DNA from: PALSA-1353 sp050012375
GTDB lineage: Bacteria; Planctomycetota; Phycisphaerae; Tepidisphaerales; Tepidisphaeraceae
DNA: 64,000 bases
Assembly: GCA_050012375.1 (NCBI GenBank)
Contig: JBEKHH010000022.1
Span: forward strand, 1-64,000
Reading direction: 5' to 3'
Part shown: piece after piece, positions 43,781-55,175 of the stretch
Layout of the letters: each line of letters begins with the position of its first letter
Position numbering within the stretch: the first letter of the stretch is position 1
Notes under the pieces: generated by a model
Databases searched by the model: none
Seen by the model: the letters and a program-made list of their open reading frames with translations, nothing else
What the model was told of the DNA's origin: nothing
Position numbers and translations under genes: made by a program

Positions 43781-44479
43781 ATGTTGACGAAATGCCCCGA
43801 TTGTTTCCGGGGATTGGATGGCCAAATGCCCAACGTGAAGAACAATGCCGCATCGCAGGTCACCAAGCATAAGCTTCTCGAAGCCGCCGGCGAGGTCTTC
43901 GCAGAGCAGGGCTTCGAACGCGCCACGATCAAAGAAATCACGGACCGCGCCGGGGTCGCAATGGCAGCCGTCAACTATCATTTCTCCGATAAACAGGAAC
44001 TGTATTATCAGGTCATCAAATTGGTACACCAGCTAGGCATGGAAGCCGCTGCCGTCATCATCAATCCGGATCCCTCCATGTCGCCTACGGATCAGTTTCG
44101 CGAATATGTCCGGAAGTTCCTGCGGAGTATGCTCGATCCGACTCGTCCGGCGTGGTTCGTGACGATCATGATGCGCGAAATGCGCCAGCCCAGCGAGGCG
44201 ACCGAGCGACTCATGGACGAAATCTTCCGCCCCCACGCCCGCGCTCTGGAAAATCTCGTCAACAGGCTCGTCGGCAGGCAAATTCCACACCGCAAGACGA
44301 TCCTTATCGCGCAGAGCATCATCAGCCAATGCGTCTTTCTCGTCGATCATCAGATTATGCTGGACCGATTCTACCCCGAATTTCCGCCCGCCGCCCAATG
44401 CATCGACGAACTCGCCGACCATATGACCGAATTCTCCCTCGCCGCCATCCGCGGTCTGTACCCACCAGCCAAAGGCTAA
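43781..44479 (+). CDS. TetR/AcrR-family regulator of the efflux operon (CerR-like)
   Basis: 232 residues from the ATG directly after the pump stop; ATG 43826 (MPNVKNN) is an alternative start just before the domain. The helix-turn-helix: KHKLLEAAGEVFAEQGFERA, TIKEITDRAGVAMAAVNYHF, SDKQELYYQVI. The ligand domain carries RPAWFVTIMMREMRQPSEAT and IAQSIISQCVFLVDHQIMLD, typical of the CerR/DUF1956 group. It probably represses the efflux genes by binding the palindromes at 39277-39320 and releases on drug binding. The position as third gene of the operon allows autoregulation. Confidence 0.9.
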   Translation: MLTKCPDCFRGLDGQMPNVKNNAASQVTKHKLLEAAGEVFAEQGFERATIKEITDRAGVAMAAVNYHFSDKQELYYQVIKLVHQLGMEAAAVIINPDPSMSPTDQFREYVRKFLRSMLDPTRPAWFVTIMMREMRQPSEATERLMDEIFRPHARALENLVNRLVGRQIPHRKTILIAQSIISQCVFLVDHQIMLDRFYPEFPPAAQCIDELADHMTEFSLAAIRGLYPPAKG

Positions 44480-44600
44480 AGTCCATGGACAAACCTTCCG
44501 ACAGACCGCTGAGCCAACTGCCCGACCGGCTGCCGGATCAATGGCAGCGACGATCATTGACGCCGACGGGATAGGATGACCGCCTGAACAGTGCCAGCGC

Positions 44601-46094
44601 TCACAGCCGCACGACTTCCCGTTTTTGCGACGCGGCCACGCCCAGATGCACCCGCAAATCGTGCGGCTTCACCTTCTGTCCATATTCAGACGGTCGCCGC
44701 ATTGAATACTCTATATCCTTGAAATGGTCGGCATAAAACCGCTCCGCTTTGTACGCCTTGGAAAACTTGAAGAGCATCCGCAGAAAATTCGTCTGCCCGC
44801 GCATCATCTGGCCCGCGAGGATTTTTGATGCCGCCAGCGCCGTCTTCCAGCCCATGAACTTTCGGTTGATGATCTCCTGCGTCTTCACCAGCTCCTCATA
44901 GAACTCGCGCAGCGGCAGCTTCGTTTCCATCACGGCGTGCTGGATGTCGTAAAGCCGGTAATCCACGCTGCTCAGCTCGCGCGATTCAGTGTGGAACAGT
45001 TCCGTTCCGGGATAGGGCGTCGCCACCGTCAGGTGCACAACTTCCGGCACCCTCGTCGCCCATTCCTGCGCGCGTCGGAACTGCTCGACGGACCAGGAAG
45101 GATCCGTAATCAGATTGATCGCCACGTCAATGCCGAGCTTCCGCGCAACCTCCAGCGCCTCGAAATTCTGGTTCGGCGTCGTGCGCTTGCGGAACAACTT
45201 CAATTGCTCCGCATCCAGCGATTCGATCCCCAAGAACATGTACGTCAGGCCCAGTTTCGCCCATCGCGCGAACACCTCCTGGTTGCGGATCAGCACGTCG
45301 CACCGCGTTTCCAGGTAATAGCGCTTGCGGATGTTCCGGCGTTCGATTTCATCCGCGATCGCCATCCCGTGATCCGGGTGAATGAATGCCACGTCATCCA
45401 CGATGAAAACGTTCGGCTCGCGAATCGTCCGCATTTCATCCGCGACCACCCCCGGATCCGCCTCCCGATAGCTCCGCCCATAGAACGTCCACGCGCTGCA
45501 GAACGAGCAATCCCACGGGCATCCGCGTGAAAATTCGATTGACGCGCACGGGTCCAGCTCGCCGATGAAATATTTGCGGCGCTTCCGAGTGAGGTGCCGC
45601 GCCGGACGGCTCGTGTTGATATCCGCAAGCATCTCCGCCCGCGAGCCGGAACCCCAAGCCGTCGCCACACCCGGCAGTCCATCCACGTGAGGCGCGAGTT
45701 CCAGCATCCGGGGGACCGTAATTTCCCCCTCTCCCTGGACGACCGCATCGATTGACCCATCGCCGTGCTCCAATACTTCCTGGGCGATGAAGCTGATGCT
45801 GTGCCCGCCACAGAAGATGAAGCAGTGCGGGAGCCGCTCCCGGGCAAGCTTGGCCAGAACAATCACCTCCGGCACATTGGCCAGATAATTAACGCTGAAC
45901 CCGATCGCATCGGGCGCGAACGCTGCAATCTCCCGCTCCAAATCCCGGTGCTTGAACACCTGGAGATCCAGAAGGCGCACCTCATGGCCGGCACGCTCGA
46001 TGGCGCCCGCGACACACTCCATGCCCAGCGGCTCCAGCCGCAGATAGACCTCGGAATAGAGCAGTGCGCTGGGATGAACAAGCAATACTTTCAT
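44601..46094 (-). CDS. hpnR: B12-binding radical SAM enzyme, hopanoid C-3 methylase-like
   Basis: The start at ATG 46094 gives 497 residues. Residues 1-140 are a cobalamin-binding Rossmann domain (MKVLLVHPSALLYSEVYLRL, AIGFSVNYLANVPEV, FIFCGGHS). The radical SAM cluster motif is C192-x3-C196-x2-C199 (SRGCPWDCSFCSAWTFYGRS). Later blocks GLTYMFLGIESLDAEQLKLF and VATPYPGTELF are standard. The SAWTFYGRSYR wording and overall layout match HpnR, which methylates hopanoids at C-3; related class-B methyltransferases differ in substrate, so the symbol is tentative. No hopanoid genes adjoin it. Confidence 0.72.
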   Translation of the reverse strand: MKVLLVHPSALLYSEVYLRLEPLGMECVAGAIERAGHEVRLLDLQVFKHRDLEREIAAFAPDAIGFSVNYLANVPEVIVLAKLARERLPHCFIFCGGHSISFIAQEVLEHGDGSIDAVVQGEGEITVPRMLELAPHVDGLPGVATAWGSGSRAEMLADINTSRPARHLTRKRRKYFIGELDPCASIEFSRGCPWDCSFCSAWTFYGRSYREADPGVVADEMRTIREPNVFIVDDVAFIHPDHGMAIADEIERRNIRKRYYLETRCDVLIRNQEVFARWAKLGLTYMFLGIESLDAEQLKLFRKRTTPNQNFEALEVARKLGIDVAINLITDPSWSVEQFRRAQEWATRVPEVVHLTVATPYPGTELFHTESRELSSVDYRLYDIQHAVMETKLPLREFYEELVKTQEIINRKFMGWKTALAASKILAGQMMRGQTNFLRMLFKFSKAYKAERFYADHFKDIEYSMRRPSEYGQKVKPHDLRVHLGVAASQKREVVRL

Positions 46095-46285
46095 GATTGT
46101 CACTCACCATTTCCAATCGCCAAGCGACCTCATCCCAGGAGGCACGAATGGCGTAATGCTAACATGGACGCACCGGTCCATGGACGAACTATTTTTCGCG
46201 CGAAACGAGATCGCATGAAGACCGTGCGTTAACCGATGCTGCGCGATACCCAAATCAACCACGAAAAAGCGTTCAGTTCCGCTGA

Positions 46286-47191
46286 ATGGGTGGTTCCAAT
46301 TCGCCACATTGCACTCTATTCTCGGTTTCAGTGACGGAAGCCTCCCAATCCATTCTCTGGCTCAGCGAGGTCGCCGGGGCTTCGCTCCTCGCCGGGGTCG
46401 TCGGTTCGATCAGCGGCCTCGGCGGCGGAATCGTCATCGTGCCGGTCCTGACCATGCTCATGCACGTCCCTATCGAACAAGCCATCGGGGCCAGCATCGT
46501 CTCGGTTATCGCCGTGTCCAGCGGGGCGGGCGCGGTGTACGTGAAGGACAAGATCACCAACGTGCGGATCGCGATGTTCCTCGAACTTGCCACGGCCTCG
46601 GGCGCTCTGCTGGGCGCGGGGTATCTCTCCCGCCACATCAATCCACAGGCGCTTTACATCCTCTTCGGCCTGGTGCTGCTCCTCTCGCTGCTGCCAATTT
46701 TTGCAAGACTCGGCGAGGAACTTCCCGCCGGCGTCGAAAATGACCGAATCGCCTCGGCCCTTCGTCTGAACAGTTCGTATTTTGACAAGCGCTTAGGCCG
46801 CGAGATTCAGTACAACGTCACGGGAATCCCCTGGGCCCTGTGCATCATGTTCGCCGCGGGCATCGTTTCCGGCATTCTGGGGATCGGCGCGGGCGTGCTC
46901 AAAGTCCTGGCGCACGAAGTGGCCATGAAAGTGCCCACCAAGGTCTCGACCGCGACCAGCAACTTCATGATCGGCGTTACCGCCGCCGCCGGCGCGGGCG
47001 TCTATTTGCGGCGCGGATTGGTGCTGCCCTTTCTGGTCGTTCCCGTCGCTGTCTTTGTGCTCGCCGGGGCGTTCCTCGGCACCACCATCATGGAGCGTTT
47101 GTCGAATTCCCTTTTGCGGAAAATCTTCGCCTTATTGCTGGCGATCGTCGGTTTTCAAATGCTCATCCGCGGTCTTGGAGGACGATACTGA
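46286..47191 (+). CDS. TauE/SafE-type (TSUP) anion transporter
   Basis: 301 residues with eight or so hydrophobic helices. TSUP motifs: VAGASLLAGVVGSISGLGGG then IVIVPVLTML in the first half, and FAAGIVSGILGIGAGVLKVL in the second half, the inverted-repeat GxxxGxxGxGGG signatures. Members export sulfite or organosulfonates. An internal GTG near residue 15 may be the true start. Its stop overlaps the next ATG (TGATG), coupling it to the DUF1634 protein, a frequent partner of this transporter type. Confidence 0.9.
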   Translation: MGGSNSPHCTLFSVSVTEASQSILWLSEVAGASLLAGVVGSISGLGGGIVIVPVLTMLMHVPIEQAIGASIVSVIAVSSGAGAVYVKDKITNVRIAMFLELATASGALLGAGYLSRHINPQALYILFGLVLLLSLLPIFARLGEELPAGVENDRIASALRLNSSYFDKRLGREIQYNVTGIPWALCIMFAAGIVSGILGIGAGVLKVLAHEVAMKVPTKVSTATSNFMIGVTAAAGAGVYLRRGLVLPFLVVPVAVFVLAGAFLGTTIMERLSNSLLRKIFALLLAIVGFQMLIRGLGGRY

Positions 47192-47571
47192 TGCCCATTG
47201 ACCGCAAAACCAATGCACCCAGCCACGGCATCTCAGATGTCTCGGCGTGGGTCCTGCGCGGCGGCGTGATCTGCTCCAGCCTGGTCATGCTCATCGGCAT
47301 CGTTTTCACCTTCGCTCACGGCACGATATCCGTGCATCGAATCAAAACGGATGGATGCGATTATCGCCCGGACATCATTTGGGACGGCATCCGCCACGGC
47401 CAGGGAAAACGCATTATCGAAGCCGGGATTTATCTGCTCTTATTCACGCCGATCATGCGCGTTTTCGCTTCCTCGATCCTCTTCGCTTTCCAGGAACGGG
47501 ACCGGCGCTACACGGCGATTACTCTTCTCGTCCTGATCCTCACGCTGGCGGGATTGCTTTGGATCGGGTGA
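47191..47571 (+). CDS. DUF1634 membrane protein, TSUP partner
   Basis: 126 residues starting in the TGATG overlap with the transporter gene. There are three hydrophobic helices (VLRGGVICSSLVMLIGIVFT, RIIEAGIYLLLFTPIMRVFA, YTAITLLVLILTLAGLLWIG) with the DUF1634 motif GIYLLLFTPIMRV. DUF1634 proteins are encoded next to TauE/SafE permeases and presumably assist or stabilise them. The stop is 18 bases before the likely start of the isocitrate dehydrogenase gene, so all three may share a transcript. Confidence 0.85.
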   Translation: MPIDRKTNAPSHGISDVSAWVLRGGVICSSLVMLIGIVFTFAHGTISVHRIKTDGCDYRPDIIWDGIRHGQGKRIIEAGIYLLLFTPIMRVFASSILFAFQERDRRYTAITLLVLILTLAGLLWIG

Positions 47572-47589
47572 TTGGAGACCATTGCCCGC

Positions 47590-48597
47590 ATGGCTAAGCA
47601 CACCGTGGTTTTGATCCCGGGGGATGGAATCGGTCCGGAAGTGACCCGCGCCACCCGGCGCGTTCTGGAAGCGGCGGGGATGTCGGTCGAGTGGGTTGAG
47701 ATGCTCGCCGGCGCCAGCGCACTCGAGGCGGGCATGGACAACGTTTTGCCGCGGCGAACGCTGGCCGCGCTATCGGCACACAAGGTTGCCCTCAAGGGGC
47801 CGGTCACCACGCCGCTCGGCAAGGGGTTCAAATCGGTCAACGTGCAGCTTCGCCAGAAGCTCGGGCTTTACGCCGCCATCCGTCCCGTCCGCAATTTGCC
47901 TGGAATCCACACCCGCTACCAGGGCGTGGATCTGGTCATCGTCCGCGAAAACACCGAGGGGCTTTACAGCGGAATCGAAAACGAAATCGTGCCCGGCGTG
48001 GTCACCAGCCTGAAAGTCGCCAGCCGCCCCGCCTGCACCCGCATCGCCCGCTTTGCCTTCGCCTACGCCACCCGACGCCAGCGCAAAACCGTCACCGTCT
48101 TCCACAAAGCCAACATCATGAAATTGTCCGACGGCCTGTTTCTGGATTGCGCCCGCCAAATTCATGCCGAGGAATTTCCCAGCATCGAATACCGCGAGAT
48201 CATCATCGACGCCGGCTGCATGCGGCTGGTGCAGGACCCCTCCCGCTTCGACGTCCTGCTGATGGAAAACCTTTACGGCGACCTCGTGAGCGACTTGTGC
48301 GCCGGCCTGGTCGGCGGCCTCGGCGTCGTGCCCGGCAGCAACATCGGTGATGACGTCGCCATCTTCGAAGCCGTCCACGGGTCCGCCCCCGACATCGCCG
48401 GCCAGGGCATCGCCAATCCGCTGGCCCTGATCATGTCCGGCGTCATGATGCTCAACCACCTCGAGGAAACCAGCATTGCCGAGAAGATCAAAAACGCTTA
48501 CGACGCCGTGCTGGCCGATGGCAATCACCTCACCCGCGACCTCGGCGGTTCGACCACCACCGACGCCTTCGCCGATGCCATCATCGCGAAGTTGTGA
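47590..48597 (+). CDS. NAD-type isocitrate/isopropylmalate dehydrogenase family (probable isocitrate dehydrogenase)
   Basis: The start is ATG 47590 (GGAG 11 bases before); 335 residues, the size of monomer units of bacterial NAD-IDH. Motifs: VVLIPGDGIGPEVTRATRRV, LKGPVTTPLGKGFKSVNVQL with RQKLGLYAAIRPVRNLPG (the substrate serine/arginines), VIVRENTEGLYSGIENEIVP, VFHKANIMKLSDGLFLD, DVLLMENLYGDLVSDLCAGL, and EAVHGSAPDIAGQGIANPLA. The TPLGKGFKSVN loop favours isocitrate over isopropylmalate. The aconitase gene 2.8 kb away supports a TCA-cycle role. Confidence 0.92.
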   Translation: MAKHTVVLIPGDGIGPEVTRATRRVLEAAGMSVEWVEMLAGASALEAGMDNVLPRRTLAALSAHKVALKGPVTTPLGKGFKSVNVQLRQKLGLYAAIRPVRNLPGIHTRYQGVDLVIVRENTEGLYSGIENEIVPGVVTSLKVASRPACTRIARFAFAYATRRQRKTVTVFHKANIMKLSDGLFLDCARQIHAEEFPSIEYREIIIDAGCMRLVQDPSRFDVLLMENLYGDLVSDLCAGLVGGLGVVPGSNIGDDVAIFEAVHGSAPDIAGQGIANPLALIMSGVMMLNHLEETSIAEKIKNAYDAVLADGNHLTRDLGGSTTTDAFADAIIAKL

Positions 48598-48603
48598 GCC
48601 GCC

Positions 48604-48633
48604 GTTTAGCCGCGACCCGAAGGGGAGCGCGTT
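48604..48633 (+). repeat. 30-bp direct repeat flanking the methyltransferase gene, left copy
   Basis: Identical base for base to 51366-51395. It begins GTTTAGCCGCGACCCGAAGG and contains the hairpin-prone CCCGAAGGGG. The copy lies over the 3' end of the methyltransferase gene and encodes its last residues (RSPSGRG). Confidence 0.9.
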
Positions 48634-51329
48634 TTTTGGATGTTCGACAATCGCGGCGCCCGCGCCGCGGAACGAACCATCCTCCGACCAGCAGGAGCGC
48701 ATTCAACGCCCGAAGCTCGCCTGGCCGCTCGCGTTATCCATTTACTCGTTTGGGAAAACCCGTATCGCCCCCGCTCAAGCTCCCCCGCCAATTCTGAGAG
48801 AAACGCCTGGAGTTTCCGATCGGCGATCCATGGAGCCAGCGGCGCCAGATTGATCGCCGTGCCGTCATCGGGCCATCGCCGCCAACCATCCGGAAGCGTC
48901 TGGCCGATCGCGGCGAATGCCGCTCGCACGATCCGCGCCTCGGCTGTCAGAGACGAAACGGCTACGGTTTTCCCGCCGCCGTTGAACCCCCAAAACACCG
49001 GCCGGCCGCGATATTGACGGTTATGCCACGGCAGAAACTCCCGGGCCAGAAATCGGTCGATGCCGCCGACCGCCGCTTCAATCTGGGCGGCCGCGCATTC
49101 GCCCGCGCGATTGGCCAGCGTTCGCCGCAAATCCCGACGCAGCGCCCCATCGAGCGGCGACAGGATGGCGACGTCTCCCCTGGCCGATTCACCCCATCGG
49201 CCGAGCCAAAGTCCCAGCGCATAGCTGATCCAGCGCTTGGCCAGCGCTTCCTTCGCGCCTTCGTCCCTTCCTCCCTTCGTGCCTCCGTGCCGGAGCAAGG
49301 TCCCGACCCGTCGGGATGCCTTCGTGCCTCGCTTCTCTCCATTCTTCACGCCATAAAGCTCCGCGACGATTTCGTCCACCTTTCGCTCCGCGTCGCTAAT
49401 CGCCGCTTTCAATTCCTCCGAACGCGCCGGCTCGCCGCCCCACGGCTCCGGTTCCACGAAATCCGGGCTGGTTTCCTCGAAGCAATCGAGCTGTCGCGTC
49501 CACTCGATCGCTCGGCTGACTTCATCCCGCAGTTCATCCGGAAAAAATCGCGGCACCGGCAACTGCCGCAGATCGCCCACCTGAAAATTCACGGTGGGAT
49601 TGATGGCCGAGAGAAGTTGACTCGCAACCGACGAATTCAACACCCCCAGCATCCCGGCCCGCCGCGAATCGTCGGGAAATAGCGACGACCCGGCAACGTC
49701 GAAAATTGTCCCCGGCTCCAGCCGCCGGGCGCTGAACGAGCCGCTGGTCAAATACGAATAGGCAATCCCCTCGCGCCCATACCATCCGCTGTTCTTGGCA
49801 ACCCATTGCCATTGCCCCTCGAGATACGGATACCGCTGAACGATTGCGGACTTGATTTCCCGGCCGTCATCCTCCCAATTCACCCGATGCCGCGGCGACT
49901 CATACCACCGGCGGAACCGGCCGCCCTTGGCATACGGCATCCACTTCTCGCGCCCCCCGGCGAAATTCGGCGGCTCAACCTCCCACCAATAGCGCACGAA
50001 TCGCATGTTGTCCGTGGTGGCCAGGCCTTGGCGCGGCGGTGAAATCTCGCCGAGCTTCGGAAATTCGCGGAAAATTCGCCGGCAAGCCGGGGAAATCCAA
50101 TACATCCATGCCAATCGCGGCAGTGATGAAAGCTGTTCGCCAGTCATTTCATAACGGAGCGAACCATCGCCGCCGATGGCCTTGGCGAGGGCCGCGCATT
50201 TATCCTCGGCGTCAATCAGCCGGAAGAATACGGCCGGCCTTTTCTCCGGCGCCTGGCGCCGCAGCACGACCGCCGCCGTCTGAAGCGTCCCTGGATTTCC
50301 GATGTCGAACAGCCCCGGACCGAAATGCGCGACCGTCTCAACATCGGCCAATTGCAGCAACTCTCGCCGCATCTTCTCAAAGGCGGCCGTGAACATGAAC
50401 GAGTGCATCGATAAAATCCCGAGCCATCCGCCGGGCCGCAGCATCTCCAACGATCGCGACATGAAACAGGCGTAGAGATCGCGCCAAGTCGCTGGATAGC
50501 GGGCCTTGAGCCGGCGCACGACGGCCGGATCGAGATTCCGCGAACTCAAGTAAGGGGGATTGGTCACGACAACATCAAATTCCCCGCGGGATCGGTCGTC
50601 GAACAGCGCATCCCGCACGGCCAGGCGATGCCTGCTGCCGTCAATCGCCCGGCCGATCTTGATCTCCATGGTTTTGAGAGCGAGTCTGATCGCCGTCGGA
50701 TCGATGTCAAAACCGATCAGATTGCTGCCAACGATGCATGAGCCGATTTCAACTGGAGAATTACACGACGGCGAACTCGGCCAGCCGGGATCGCCGGCAA
50801 GGTCCATTTCCTCCAGATACATTTCCCGGAGCATGTCCAGCGCGACCAGTCCGAAATTCATGGTCCCGCAAGCCGGGTCGCAGATGCGAAGATCGATCGC
50901 ATGCCGCGACGGCATCGGGTGCTCCGGCGCTTCGACAAGCCATTTCCAATCTCTTCGCAATCGCGTGTCCGGGTGCATTCGCAGCCAAAGCCGCCCCAGC
51001 GAATTTTGCAGAAGAAACTCAACGACCCATTTGGGGGTGAAAAGCTGGGTGACGGCGGGAATTTCCTTACGCGTGAATTTCCGCCCGGTGCGCGCCGTGC
51101 CGCGATACGCCGCTTCCAGCGCGGGGGCATTGATCGCCTGATAGATCTGGCCGAGGGCGTCGTCTTGATTCAGCAGCGGTTCCAGACCGTCAAGAAATTC
51201 CGGCGTCACAGACGCCGCCTGTGTGCGCTTGGCCCGTATGGCATCCGCCGCCGCATTCAACAGCGCCTCCGCCCCGCCGGCGCGCGGCAACATTTCCGCC
51301 ACGATCTTGTAGAGCTTTCGCCGATCCAC
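48606..51329 (-). CDS. PglX-like adenine-specific DNA methyltransferase (possible type IIG/BREX-related)
   Basis: 907 residues from GTG 51329. The N-terminal helical part ends LGQIYQAINAPALEAAYRGT, then EIPAVTQLFTPKWVVEFLLQ with NSLGRLW, the wording of PglX/type IIG methylases. Motif I is DPACGTMNFGL (usually DPACGSGHF) and motif IV is NPPYLSSRN, the N6-adenine catalytic NPPY. A target-recognition-like half follows (NPTVNFQVGDLRQLPVPRFF). No PD-(D/E)xK nuclease motif is evident and no BREX, restriction or antitoxin genes adjoin. It is an orphan methylase, with perfect 30-bp repeats at both ends; TATAAG lies just before the GTG, so the transcript may be leaderless. Confidence 0.85.
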   Translation of the reverse strand: MDRRKLYKIVAEMLPRAGGAEALLNAAADAIRAKRTQAASVTPEFLDGLEPLLNQDDALGQIYQAINAPALEAAYRGTARTGRKFTRKEIPAVTQLFTPKWVVEFLLQNSLGRLWLRMHPDTRLRRDWKWLVEAPEHPMPSRHAIDLRICDPACGTMNFGLVALDMLREMYLEEMDLAGDPGWPSSPSCNSPVEIGSCIVGSNLIGFDIDPTAIRLALKTMEIKIGRAIDGSRHRLAVRDALFDDRSRGEFDVVVTNPPYLSSRNLDPAVVRRLKARYPATWRDLYACFMSRSLEMLRPGGWLGILSMHSFMFTAAFEKMRRELLQLADVETVAHFGPGLFDIGNPGTLQTAAVVLRRQAPEKRPAVFFRLIDAEDKCAALAKAIGGDGSLRYEMTGEQLSSLPRLAWMYWISPACRRIFREFPKLGEISPPRQGLATTDNMRFVRYWWEVEPPNFAGGREKWMPYAKGGRFRRWYESPRHRVNWEDDGREIKSAIVQRYPYLEGQWQWVAKNSGWYGREGIAYSYLTSGSFSARRLEPGTIFDVAGSSLFPDDSRRAGMLGVLNSSVASQLLSAINPTVNFQVGDLRQLPVPRFFPDELRDEVSRAIEWTRQLDCFEETSPDFVEPEPWGGEPARSEELKAAISDAERKVDEIVAELYGVKNGEKRGTKASRRVGTLLRHGGTKGGRDEGAKEALAKRWISYALGLWLGRWGESARGDVAILSPLDGALRRDLRRTLANRAGECAAAQIEAAVGGIDRFLAREFLPWHNRQYRGRPVFWGFNGGGKTVAVSSLTAEARIVRAAFAAIGQTLPDGWRRWPDDGTAINLAPLAPWIADRKLQAFLSELAGELERGRYGFSQTSKWITRAARRASGVECAPAGRRMVRSAARAPRLSNIQKTRSPSGRG

Positions 51330-51365
51330 CGCGGCGCTTATACCGGAAATTTCTATGGAAAAATA

Positions 51366-51395
51366 GTTTAGCCGCGACCCGAAGGGGAGCGCGTT
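51366..51395 (+). repeat. 30-bp direct repeat flanking the methyltransferase gene, right copy
   Basis: Exact copy of 48604-48633 in the same orientation, 37 bases upstream of the methyltransferase start and 30 bases from the aconitase stop. Start-to-start distance between the copies is 2,762 bases. Confidence 0.9.
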
Positions 51396-51425
51396 CTTCG
51401 GCCCTGCGAAAATCGCCCTGGCCCT

Positions 51426-54218
<2,793 letters not shown>

Positions 54219-54296
54219 GGGTGACGACTCGGTGTAAAACCCGATGATATGCGCCGCCGCGCGCGGCCTCAAGGCGACGGGCGGATTGGGTGAGGC

Positions 54297-54385
54297 AAAA
54301 TGCCGAATGCCGATTGCCAAATGCCGAATGTAAAGCCAGGGACTCGTCTTTTATTCGGCATTTGGCAATCGGCATTCGGCATTTT
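54297..54385. repeat. Heptamer-built palindrome, copy 1 (33-bp arms)
   Basis: The left arm 54297-54329 and right arm 54353-54385 are exact reverse complements, with a 23-base loop. Each arm is a run of heptamers (TGCCGAA, TGCCGAT, TGCCAAA, TGCCGAA). The same arm recurs at 56261-56331. Confidence 0.92.
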
Positions 54386-54390
54386 CTTCC

Positions 54391-55170
54391 CTATTTCGTC
54401 GAGCAGGTTTGGGCGACGAACATCTGGGTCAATGGCTGGATGGACAGCGCATCGCCGCTGGATACGGTGTAGAAGTTCCATGCTGAATTGTTCCAGTGCT
54501 CAACGCTGAATCCCTGGATTTGCATGTAACTGAGGTTCACGATCGACGCTTTGGGCGACGCGGGCCATTCGAAGAGATTGATGAACCGGCCGTTGTCGCT
54601 GTAGACCAGCGCCGCCGCGTCTCGACCGTCGAGAATGTCCACGCGCGCGCCCACCAGAACGTATCCCGCCGGGGCCTGGTCTGGGACCCACGGCGCGAAC
54701 GCCAACTTGGCATCCAGCCAGGCCGAAACCTTCTTCGGATCGGATGAGCGGATATCCACAAGATGATCGGCCATGAGCGAGCGCTTGTGGTCCCACACTG
54801 CTTCGGTTGCCAGCCGTTTTTGCTCCGACGGAGTCATGAGATAAACGGACAGACCGATGCCGATGAGAACAGCGGCCGCGACTGCGATCCATCCCCAGCG
54901 CCACGTCGGGCGTGGCTCTCGGGTTGGTTCCGACGCTGGTCCGCTCGCCGCCTCATCGATCAACTCGAGGATTTTGTCGTGCAGGGCCATCGGCGCGCGA
55001 TGATGAAGCGATTCCTGGCCCATGGCCGATTTCAGCAGCGATATATTTTCCAGGGCGCTTGCGCACTTTGGACAGGTGCGCAAGTGTTGTTCCACGTCGG
55101 CGCGCCGGCGCGGTTCGAGTTCACCATCGGCATAGGCGGAAATCAGTTGCATGACTCGGGTGCAATCCAT
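54391..55170 (-). CDS. Anti-sigma factor with zinc-binding domain (membrane anchored)
   Basis: ATG 55170, five bases after the sigma-factor stop; 259 residues (GTG 55179 would add three and overlap it). Residues 1-45 form a ZAS-type anti-sigma domain: MQLISAYADGELEPRRRADV, EQHLRTCPKCASALENIS with H-x3-C-x2-C. One membrane helix lies near residues 85-105 (WIAVAAAVLIGIGLSVYLMT). The periplasmic part (LDAKLAFAPWVPDQAPAGYV, LFEWPASPKASIVNLS) resembles sensor domains of RskA-like or DUF3379-type proteins. It should hold the ECF sigma factor inactive until an envelope signal. Confidence 0.88.
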   Translation of the reverse strand: MDCTRVMQLISAYADGELEPRRRADVEQHLRTCPKCASALENISLLKSAMGQESLHHRAPMALHDKILELIDEAASGPASEPTREPRPTWRWGWIAVAAAVLIGIGLSVYLMTPSEQKRLATEAVWDHKRSLMADHLVDIRSSDPKKVSAWLDAKLAFAPWVPDQAPAGYVLVGARVDILDGRDAAALVYSDNGRFINLFEWPASPKASIVNLSYMQIQGFSVEHWNNSAWNFYTVSSGDALSIQPLTQMFVAQTCSTK

Positions 55171-55175
55171 GGGGC

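Noticed and set aside
44485..44574. 29-codon frame after the TetR gene
   Set aside because: No Shine-Dalgarno, low-complexity product, likely chance.
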